Source: Sediminispirochaeta sp. (GTDB lineage Bacteria; Spirochaetota; Spirochaetia; DSM-16054; Sediminispirochaetaceae). From it: 6,649 nt of DNA. Below are positions 1-5,912 of the stretch, one piece after another. How positions within the stretch are numbered: position 1 is the first letter of the stretch; the number at the start of each line of letters is the position of its first letter. The stretch lies in NCBI GenBank assembly GCA_011046055.1, contig DSBN01000354.1, positions 1 through 6,649 on the forward strand, given 5' to 3'. The notes below the pieces were generated by a model. The model did not search any database and was not told the origin of the DNA. It worked only from the letters and a program-made list of their open reading frames with translations. Made by a program: the position numbers and the translations under genes.

Positions 1-498
1 GAAATGCTGGAAGAAGAGCTCGCCCAAGCCTTTGAGGTAAAAAACCCGCAGTCCTTGCACCGCTACGTGCAGCTTCTGACCCGTAACTACGTCGAGGCTG
101 AACCCCACGAGCGTCAGTTCAACGAACTGAACGGCAGCATCAAGGAGATGCTCGTCTCCATGCAGGAGGGGTTCCGGCGGATGGACGAACGCTTCGAGTC
201 TCTGCAGAAGCAGATCGACGGACGCTTCGCCGCTCAGGACCACCGCTTCCAGTCTCTGCAGAAGCAGATGGATGAACGCTTCGCTGCCAGTCAGAAGCAG
301 ATCGACGAACGCTTCGCCGCTCAGGACAACCGCTTCGAATCTCTACAGAAGCAGATCGACGAACGGTTTGCCGCGCAGGAACGTCGATTCGAAGAGATGA
401 ACAGACGCTTCGACAACCAACACCGACTCATCAGCCTCGGTTTCACCTCCCTGGCCTTGATCATAGCGGCCTTCAATCTGGCACTGATTTTAAGTTGA
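1..498 (+). CDS. Coiled-coil repeat protein with C-terminal membrane anchor (5' end possibly incomplete)
   Basis: No family recognised. The visible protein is 164 residues from the ATG at 4, but the frame is still open at base 1 (a GAA codon precedes the ATG), so the true start may lie outside the window and no ribosome binding site can be judged. Residues 1-36 form a short, probably helical, non-repetitive head. Residues 55-137 are a charged Gln/Glu/Arg-rich coiled coil with repeated ERFESLQKQID and RFAAQD blocks. Residues about 141-163 are an uninterrupted hydrophobic stretch ending at the C-terminus, which reads as a tail anchor (LGFTSLALIIAAFNLALIL). The likely topology is a cytoplasmic rod fixed to the inner membrane by its C-terminus; this is inferred. 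It resembles in style many small bacterial coiled-coil tail-anchored proteins of unknown function. It points toward the jet operon from the opposite strand, so the two are not co-transcribed. The gene itself is well supported; its function is not. Confidence 0.8.
   Translation, partial: EMLEEELAQAFEVKNPQSLHRYVQLLTRNYVEAEPHERQFNELNGSIKEMLVSMQEGFRRMDERFESLQKQIDGRFAAQDHRFQSLQKQMDERFAASQKQIDERFAAQDNRFESLQKQIDERFAAQERRFEEMNRRFDNQHRLISLGFTSLALIIAAFNLALILS
172..411 (+). repeat. In-gene tandem repeats coding a 7/11-residue coiled-coil pattern
   Basis: Phenylalanines fall at residues 57, 64, 75, 82, 93, 104, 111, 122, 129 and 136 of the coiled-coil protein, almost all preceded by Arg. The spacings are 7, 11, 7, 11, 11, 7, 11, 7 and 7. 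The repeats are also visible in DNA: a block beginning gcttcgagtctctgcagaag at 191 recurs with few changes at 245 and 332. Those offsets are 54 bases (18 codons) and 87 bases (29 codons, i.e. 18+11). The near-identity at the base level suggests recent duplication of 18- and 11-codon units. Confidence 0.8.
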
Positions 499-539
499 AA
501 AACATACCTATACCGTGCTAAAAGTATTCACTTACGTAT

Positions 540-545
540 GGAGGT
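540..545 (+). promoter_or_regulatory. Ribosome binding site choosing the start at 550
   Basis: GGAGGT lies four bases before the ATG at 550 and overlaps the alternative in-frame ATG at 538. That alternative has no comparable purine-rich site upstream. The start at 550 (protein MKENTPENL) is therefore preferred. Confidence 0.5.
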
Positions 546-549
546 GGAG

Positions 550-908
550 ATGAAAGAAAACACGCCTGAGAATTTGAAGTATATCTTCGGGGTCGTTGGA
601 TCCATTTTAATAATGCTGGGAACCATCTTTCCCTCAGCTTTTGCAATTGGTTTGCAGCCGAAGCAGCCGTTGTGGGAGAGTGCTGCTGTTTTTGTTCATC
701 ACTACCACGTGATTCAAAGTTTGCCAAAATCTTGTTCATTTTGAATGGGATACTCAGCCTCATTGGAGCGGTATGGACCGCCGTCGATTTGGGTTGGGTG
801 TTGACCCCGCCGGGCTACATCAGTTTCGGGCTCTGGAACTTCCTGTATCTGGTCTTAGCGGCGGTCACAATCCGTGTGTTCCTCCAGCGAAAGAAGGCTT
901 CTCGGTGA
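550..908 (+). pseudogene. Small multi-pass membrane protein, apparently frameshifted
   Basis: Two short plus-strand frames together look like one membrane protein of about 118 residues. The first, from ATG 550, encodes a charged N-terminus and one membrane segment (YIFGVVGSILIMLGTIFPSA), then runs to a stop at 742-744. The second frame carries on to a stop at 906-908. It encodes two or three further hydrophobic segments (FAKILFILNGILSLIGAVWTAVDL, and FGLWNFLYLVLAAVTIRVFL) and a basic C-terminal tail (QRKKASR). The second frame has no good start of its own: its first ATG at 672 gives a Cys-rich, non-membrane beginning (MGECCCFCSS) that looks like out-of-frame reading. The switch from frame 1 to frame 3 fits loss of one base somewhere around 700-725. 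I see no classical slippery heptamer there, so a mutation or sequencing error is likelier than programmed frameshifting. The family is not recognised. The gene is convergent with jetD, ending 41 bases from it. Confidence 0.5.
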
Positions 909-949
909 ATTGATGGAACACTAACACTGGCATGCAGTCCGTCACCTAC
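909..949. other. Short convergent intergenic gap, no clear terminator
   Basis: This 41-base stretch separates the 3' ends of the plus-strand membrane gene and jetD. Apart from a short gcatgc palindrome at 930-935 I see no stem-loop with a T-run on either strand, so termination here is not explained by an intrinsic terminator. Confidence 0.4.
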
Positions 950-2119
950 TCATTCCGCAGCCAGCACGTCGATCACCTCTTGTTCGACTCCCCGTCGGTG
1001 CTGCTTCATCAACTCAGCCACTTCGCGAAAAAGGGGCTCACGCAGCTGCGACAGGCGGGCCGCGCTCCCCTCCGAAAGAGGATAACCGAACCGTAGATAT
1101 CGGCGGTATGTGTTCGCGTCCATACGCCAGGGAATGAGCTGCCCGTTCAGTGTGCTCTCGGCCTGCTGAAAAATAAGCAAGCCATCGGGGTCGAGGTCGC
1201 CGAAATAGTAGATATTGATGCCGGACTGTTCGACTAACTGCAACAGTCTCACCACCGCCGAGTTCAAATGTCCGCCGCCGTAGATCAATCCGGCAAAACC
1301 ACATTTTCGAAACGGCAAGGTCATAAAGGTCTCCTTGTTTTCTATCACCAGCACCGGAGCTGCAGCCGAAATCAGCGCCAAACGACCGGCCAGCCGTGGT
1401 CCGACAAATAGCGGCTCACCGGCGATATTCCAGCTCTGCCCGTCCCGCAGCACAAGCTCCAGATCTCCCCGGAGGGCTGCCAGAGGATAGTTGCGGACCA
1501 GCCCGAAACGAGCTGAAAGTCTCTCCCCCGCCGCCGACATCGACAGCTTGTCGGCGGCGGGCAGAAGCCGCTCCAGACGCTTCGAATCGCTGTAGAGCCG
1601 GACGCTCAGTGCTCGCAGGGGGAGCTCGGCGATCATTTCACGGTCAGCGGCCAGCAGGCGCAGCAGCGCATCGAGATCCCCTGGGTCTCCGCAAGGAGTC
1701 GGGATAAAGGCCTCGAGCCGGGCTTGCAGATGCTCGATCAGCGCCGAAGTAAACTCTGATATCTCCTGCCCAGCCCTAAACTCCTTCAGCAGAGCAAGCG
1801 ACTCCTCCCGCTGCCTTTCCGGAGAGGGGAGTCCGAGCAACTGATGCAACTGCGCCGGATTTTGTAGATACAAGGCCTCTATCCGGTCGCCCCGCCGATG
1901 GCGCGCCCATTTAATAGAAATTATCCCCCGTGTCTCCAGCTCCTCCGCCGCCGAAAGGAACTCGTCTTTTACCTGCGGATCCGTCTCGATCTCTGGAAAA
2001 ATTCGCTCCCAGTTTCCCTTTCGCAGAGCCCGTCCTCCACGAAACTGGGCGGAGGAGAGGTAATCGCGCTGAAACTCCAGTAGAATCGCATCGCGGAGGT
2101 TCGGAGTTCCAGAGCTCAT
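950..2119 (-). CDS. jetD: Wadjet nuclease subunit JetD (TOPRIM, DUF2220-like)
   Basis: JetD is the DNA-cleaving subunit of Wadjet. In studied systems it forms a dimer related to the topoisomerase VI/Spo11 A subunit and cuts circular DNA once JetABC loop extrusion has stalled. This 389-residue protein has about the usual length. Residues 1-100 contain a helix-rich segment with a winged-helix look (EELETRGIISIKWARHRRGD near 59-78). Residues about 110-235 are a helical middle. The C-terminal half is a TOPRIM-type domain with the metal-binding acidic residues in place: Glu260 in VLVIENKETF, a glycine-rich GGGH at 281-284, and Asp308, Asp310 and Asp312 in YFGDLDPDG. These keep the catalytic Glu and DxD pattern, so the nuclease looks active. 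The start ATG overlaps the jetC stop by four bases (ATGA). The nearest purine-rich stretch (GGTGGAG, 2134-2140) is too far upstream to be a good site, so translation is probably coupled to jetC. It is the last gene of the operon, and no clear hairpin terminator follows. Confidence 0.93.
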   Translation of the reverse strand: MSSGTPNLRDAILLEFQRDYLSSAQFRGGRALRKGNWERIFPEIETDPQVKDEFLSAAEELETRGIISIKWARHRRGDRIEALYLQNPAQLHQLLGLPSPERQREESLALLKEFRAGQEISEFTSALIEHLQARLEAFIPTPCGDPGDLDALLRLLAADREMIAELPLRALSVRLYSDSKRLERLLPAADKLSMSAAGERLSARFGLVRNYPLAALRGDLELVLRDGQSWNIAGEPLFVGPRLAGRLALISAAAPVLVIENKETFMTLPFRKCGFAGLIYGGGHLNSAVVRLLQLVEQSGINIYYFGDLDPDGLLIFQQAESTLNGQLIPWRMDANTYRRYLRFGYPLSEGSAARLSQLREPLFREVAELMKQHRRGVEQEVIDVLAAE

Positions 2120-5100
2120 ACGCTGGAGGGAAGCTCCACCCGCGGCGAGTCCTGAGAAAACTCACGGGCATAAGCCCGGTAGTTATGGCGAAAGATGAGG
2201 TTCACCTGGTCGGAGTAAGGAGCGATGGTCTCGATTTTCTCGGTCGGTACCGCCGTCACCACCTGCATACCCAGTCGCCGAAAAAAGGTAAGCGCGGTGC
2301 CGATACGGGTGTCGTCCATTTTGTTGAAAGCCTCGTCGAACAGGGCCAAGCGAATCGCCCCCTCCTCCTCTTTGAAGAAGCGGAAGAAGCTGGCCCCCAG
2401 AGCCACGTAGTAAGGGGTCTGCGCCTCGCCGCCGGATTTTTCCCGCAGCACTTTTGACAAATTCGACTCGTGCGGCTTACCGGTACTCTCATCGATGCTG
2501 TGCAGATGGCGGATGCGGATATCGTAGGTGAAGTAGGTGCGGTAATCGCAGATCTCCCGGACCCGGGGGGAGTCCAGGTCATTATTCAAAATCTCCTCGA
2601 ACAGAGCTTCGATACTCCGCCGCTCCTCCTCCGAGCTCAGACTCTCAAACAAGGTGTCCTTGTACTCCTCCACCTTCATGGCCGTACGGAAGACCTCAAG
2701 GATCTGGCGCTTTTCGGGTCGTTCGCGAATTGAAAAACTGTACTGGTCCTCACCGAAGGAGATCTCCTTGAGGGTGTGGTTGATCTCGGAGAAGCTCTCA
2801 CGGGCGTCATTGATGTATTCGTTCATCCGAGCCACAAAGTGCTCCTTGAACTGCCGCTCAGCCTCGCGCCGCGCCCGGGCTATCTTTTCGCGGTAGGCCG
2901 GCAGCTCGGTATCGCGATAGCGCAGCAGAAGATCGAGAAAGGGCTGAGAACCCTCGACCGTCTCGTCGAGCATGAGGCGGTAGTCGCGGTTGAAGCGGCT
3001 CTTCAGCTTCAGCAGCTCCTCTTTCGACCGCTCCAGACGGGTCTCCAGCCCTTTACGGGCGTTCTCGTAGTTGGCCAGAGTGGTTCGCAGGGCGTCCAGC
3101 GAGGCGGACTCGCCTCCTCGCACCCGTTCGAGAAAGTAGGTCTCAAACTCCTCCAGTCGGTGCCGTCGTTCGCTCAAAAACTCCTCCAACCGTTCGGCGG
3201 CCTGCGCCTCGGAGACCTCCAGACCGGCGGCATCGGCCTCGCGCCGGCTGATATCTCCCCCCAACTGACCTTCTCTCTCTTTGGCAAGATCTCGTTCGTT
3301 CCGCAGCCTTGCCAGCTCCTCTTCAGCCGCCGCTATGCGACCCCGCAGCTCCTCTATCTCCGACACGTCGATTTCGCCGATCTGCCGTTCCACCTCACTA
3401 CAGTGTTGGTTATACTGCTCTTCCAGTCGGCGGGCACCGGATAAATCCCTTACTTGGTTGAGCTGACCGAAGACCTCGGTCAACATCTGCCTACGACGTA
3501 CCGCCTGCTCCAGCTGTCTTTGGGTCACGGTATATTCGTCGTTCAGCTGCTTTATCTCCGCGGTTACCTGCTCATGTCTCCGTCGGCGGGCCTCAGCGCC
3601 GATGTACCAACGCGAATACTCCTGCGGTTCAAGCCGAAACAAAGTCCGATCGCCGTAGTACAGACAGTCGGGGCTGACCGCCCGGTCGAACTCGGTTAGC
3701 GTCTCACCATCGCTGCGGATAATATCGCCCAAAAGCTGGGCGCTGTAGCGCAGGGCCAGTGGGTTCTCGGTCTCCACCATCTCCGCCAAGGAGCCGGCGT
3801 TCACTTCGGACGCCTCCATCCGGGCCAGAAACGGGAGACCCACTCCGGCCACCTCCGCTTCCTGCTGTTTATAGAGCTCCGCCGCCTGCTCGAAATGGGA
3901 ATCCTCTACCAGTAGATCAAAGCGGCGATCCCCCAACACCCCTTCGACGGCGTTCCGCCACTGCGGCTCCTCCATCTCCAGCAGCTCGGCGAAAATCCAC
4001 ACCTGAATGCCCGCCTTCTCAAGGACCGACTTCAGCCGTTCCACCGCCGACGGGTATCGCAACCGCCCAGCCTCCAACTCTTCCAGCTCGGCCTGCAACT
4101 CGGCCAGCAGTGTCAACTGTGCTTTCACCCGGCTGTTCAATCCAGCGGTCTGCTCCCCGACCGCTTCTAGTTCTTCACCAACGGAAGCGATCTCCGCGTC
4201 CAGATCCTCAGCTATCGGTCGCTCCAGTCTCCCGGCGCACTCACCTGTGACCTGCTCAAAACGCTCGGCCTGCCGGTGGTACTCATCACGCCGGCGGGCG
4301 AATTCATCCCGCTTCTTCTCCAAGCTATCTATCAGTCGCTGGGTATCGTTGCCGGCCAGGGCCGCCCGCAGCTCATCGCGCAGCTGCTCGTAGCGGCCGC
4401 GCCGTTCCTCAAGTTCGGCAAGCTGCTGCTGTATCATCTCCAAGTTGGCGTGGTCCTTCTTCAAAGCAGCCGCATTCACCTCAGTCTCACGCTGGACGGC
4501 CAGGTGGCCGGCCTTCAAACGCAGGTAATCTTGGCTCTCTATCTGCCGAGCGATGGTATCGACCTCGCCCTGGCTACGGTCGATCTCCTCCAAAGCCGCT
4601 ATTCTGCGTTCCATCAATGTGGCCTCGTCCTCGGCTTCACGGTAGTTGTTCAGGTTCTCCCGCATAGCCGAGACATCCACAAAGCGCTCTTCCAGAATAT
4701 AGTCGCAGACGAACTGATCCACCGAGCTCAACGGGGTAAACGAAACCGAACGAAGCAGCGCCTCCAAATAGGGGTTGAAACTCACATTGCGCCGGTGCAC
4801 CTTCAGACGCATGGTCAGCTGGGCGTTATACTCCCCTTTGGTGGCACAGAGCACCGCTCCCATCTCCTGCAGGCTGCGGCGCAGCTCCTTCGCCGCCCGG
4901 TAGTACCCGTCCCGACTCAGCGGAACGTCATCCAACCGGTGGTTGTCCAGAAGCCACTGGCTCTCCTTCACGCTTCCGTCGGTGAAGGCTTCGACCATCA
5001 CCCCGGCACAGAAAATTCTGTCGGCGGCGCTGAACTCCAGTACAATATGGGCGATGGTATCGCCGCGGGCGTATTCGGCCCCCTCCATACCCATTTTGCA

Positions 5101-5328
5101 GCGTACGTAGCTCTCCAGGCTGCGGGCGCTCTGTCTTGAAGTGGCCGCCGAGGAGTTGAAGCGAATCTTGTTGATGTTCGCCACCAGGGCGTACTGCAGG
5201 GCATCGATAATCGTCGATTTCCCGCTTCCGTTATCGCCGGCCAGCAGGCTGATCTCCTTGAACCGTACCGTCTCATCCTGAAAATAGTGCCAATTCACCA
5301 GCCGCATGCGGTTCAACAACAACTTCAT
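2116..5328 (-). CDS. jetC: Wadjet SMC-like ATPase JetC
   Basis: JetC is the MukB/SMC-like motor that, with JetA and JetB, binds DNA and extrudes loops using ATP. The 1070-residue protein has the full SMC layout. The N-terminal head holds Walker A GDNGSGKST at residues 31-39 (Lys37; bases 5212-5238). The first coiled-coil arm spans about 225-425, and a globular hinge-like domain without heptads spans about 425-580 (starting near GIQVWIFAELLEM). The returning arm spans about 580-850. The C-terminal head holds the ABC signature KSGGEAQ at 964-970 (SGGEAQ at bases 2419-2436) and Walker B with catalytic glutamate, LALFDEAFNKMD at 994-1005 (Asp998, Glu999). No ATPase motif is missing. The N-terminal stretch LVNWHYFQDETV followed by GDNGSGKST, and the later KSGGEAQTPYYVALGASF, match what I recall of type II-like JetC more than the COG4913 proteins of type I. 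A strong ribosome binding site lies just upstream, and the start overlaps the jetB stop by four bases. RecN, SbcC and MukB itself are less likely because of the neighbours. Confidence 0.95.
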   Translation of the reverse strand: MKLLLNRMRLVNWHYFQDETVRFKEISLLAGDNGSGKSTIIDALQYALVANINKIRFNSSAATSRQSARSLESYVRCKMGMEGAEYARGDTIAHIVLEFSAADRIFCAGVMVEAFTDGSVKESQWLLDNHRLDDVPLSRDGYYRAAKELRRSLQEMGAVLCATKGEYNAQLTMRLKVHRRNVSFNPYLEALLRSVSFTPLSSVDQFVCDYILEERFVDVSAMRENLNNYREAEDEATLMERRIAALEEIDRSQGEVDTIARQIESQDYLRLKAGHLAVQRETEVNAAALKKDHANLEMIQQQLAELEERRGRYEQLRDELRAALAGNDTQRLIDSLEKKRDEFARRRDEYHRQAERFEQVTGECAGRLERPIAEDLDAEIASVGEELEAVGEQTAGLNSRVKAQLTLLAELQAELEELEAGRLRYPSAVERLKSVLEKAGIQVWIFAELLEMEEPQWRNAVEGVLGDRRFDLLVEDSHFEQAAELYKQQEAEVAGVGLPFLARMEASEVNAGSLAEMVETENPLALRYSAQLLGDIIRSDGETLTEFDRAVSPDCLYYGDRTLFRLEPQEYSRWYIGAEARRRRHEQVTAEIKQLNDEYTVTQRQLEQAVRRRQMLTEVFGQLNQVRDLSGARRLEEQYNQHCSEVERQIGEIDVSEIEELRGRIAAAEEELARLRNERDLAKEREGQLGGDISRREADAAGLEVSEAQAAERLEEFLSERRHRLEEFETYFLERVRGGESASLDALRTTLANYENARKGLETRLERSKEELLKLKSRFNRDYRLMLDETVEGSQPFLDLLLRYRDTELPAYREKIARARREAERQFKEHFVARMNEYINDARESFSEINHTLKEISFGEDQYSFSIRERPEKRQILEVFRTAMKVEEYKDTLFESLSSEEERRSIEALFEEILNNDLDSPRVREICDYRTYFTYDIRIRHLHSIDESTGKPHESNLSKVLREKSGGEAQTPYYVALGASFFRFFKEEEGAIRLALFDEAFNKMDDTRIGTALTFFRRLGMQVVTAVPTEKIETIAPYSDQVNLIFRHNYRAYAREFSQDSPRVELPSSV

Positions 5329-5912
5329 TCCGTCTCCCCCTCCTCATCATCACTACCGGTGGTAATGGCGGCAAACAACTCTTCGATGTCTCGACCTTCC
5401 AAAACATACGGGATGCTCGGATACAGCACCAGCAAACTCCCCGGATCATCCGCCTCACCTAAAATACGGATGAACTTCAGCGACTGCAGCCGCCGCAGCA
5501 TCTGGACAAAACGGGTTTTCGAAACCATCCGTTCGGTCAAAACTCGAAAGCGGTCCTGAAATTCCACCTGCTGCAGGGTCACCTCACTGCGCAGCGACAG
5601 CTCGTTACGCTTCTCGTTGTACAGCACCAACAGCACCAGCAGGCCCAGGGTCTCTTCCAGGTTCAGATTGCTGCGCCGGCCCGGCTCGCCGCGGTAGGTA
5701 ATCACCCCCAGTCCCTCGTCCTTCAGCAGAGTCAAGCCGACAAAGGCAAACCACTCCTCCACCGCGGCGAAGTTCCGCAGGGCGAAGCTGTACAGCTGCT
5801 CCTCCGCGTCCACGGCCCGCAGCAAAAACACATCGCTCAATAAGACCCGCACTACCTTCGCGAACATCTCCCGTTCGCCGGCGTTCAGCTTCAGTACCCC
5901 CTCAAGCGCCAT
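5325..5912 (-). CDS. jetB: Wadjet KITE subunit JetB (DUF4194-like, MukE-like)
   Basis: JetB is the accessory winged-helix (KITE/MukE-like) subunit that sits with the kleisin JetA on the JetC heads. The protein is 195 residues, typical for the family. Residues 1-60 are helical. A long hydrophobic helix rich in Leu (ETLGLLVLLVLYNEKRNE, about 87-104) is followed by a winged-helix-like part, where FRVLTERMVSKTRFVQMLRRLQSLKFIRIL (about 122-151) resembles the MukE-type DNA- or protein-contacting fold. LVLYPSIPYVL at 161-171 fits the closing strand. The last ten residues (GSDDEEGETE) form an acidic tail. It has no catalytic residues, as expected. The start ATG overlaps the end of jetA by 11 bases and has an AGGAGG site; its TGA stop overlaps the jetC ATG. 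Identity rests on length, fold cues and position between a JetA-like and a JetC-like gene. Confidence 0.88.
   Translation of the reverse strand: MALEGVLKLNAGEREMFAKVVRVLLSDVFLLRAVDAEEQLYSFALRNFAAVEEWFAFVGLTLLKDEGLGVITYRGEPGRRSNLNLEETLGLLVLLVLYNEKRNELSLRSEVTLQQVEFQDRFRVLTERMVSKTRFVQMLRRLQSLKFIRILGEADDPGSLLVLYPSIPYVLEGRDIEELFAAITTGSDDEEGETE
5334..5345 (-). promoter_or_regulatory. Ribosome binding site of jetC inside jetB
   Basis: A purine run GAGGAGGGGGAG, in the acidic-tail codons of jetB, ends five bases before the jetC ATG. AGGAGG within it (5339-5344) is ten bases from the start. Together with the ATGA overlap it suggests both coupling and independent initiation for JetC. Confidence 0.65.

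Noticed and set aside
184..393. CRISPR array or noncoding tandem repeat
   Set aside because: The repeats keep the reading frame, have codon-sized units and lack unique spacers, so they are protein-coding coiled-coil repeats.
700..744. Programmed -1 ribosomal frameshift in the small membrane gene
   Set aside because: The direction would fit, but no X XXY YYZ slippery heptamer in the right frame or following stem-loop is visible, so mutation or sequencing error is simpler.
518..763. Minus-strand open frame of 81 codons opposite the membrane gene
   Set aside because: It has no membrane or domain signal and no convincing ribosome binding site, and the opposite strand reads as a membrane protein.
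925..940. Terminator between the convergent genes
   Set aside because: Only a short gcatgc palindrome is present, without a stable stem or T-run on either strand.
1930..2457. Plus-strand open frame (175 codons) across the jetD/jetC junction
   Set aside because: It overlaps the ends of two well-supported genes on the other strand and shows no protein-like motifs.
2776..3444. Plus-strand open frame (222 codons) opposite jetC
   Set aside because: It is antisense to the second coiled-coil arm. Its Leu/Gln-rich translation mirrors Glu/Lys/Gln codons on the other strand and has no independent support.
3759..4250. Pro/Ser/Arg-rich plus-strand open frame (163 codons)
   Set aside because: Its low-complexity composition is typical of an out-of-frame reading of GC-rich coiled-coil DNA, and it lies inside jetC.
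4276..5139. Long plus-strand open frame (287 codons) opposite jetC
   Set aside because: It is fully antisense to the JetC N-terminal head and first coil, has no recognisable domain or plausible ribosome binding site, and is explained by the codon bias of the GC-rich jetC gene.
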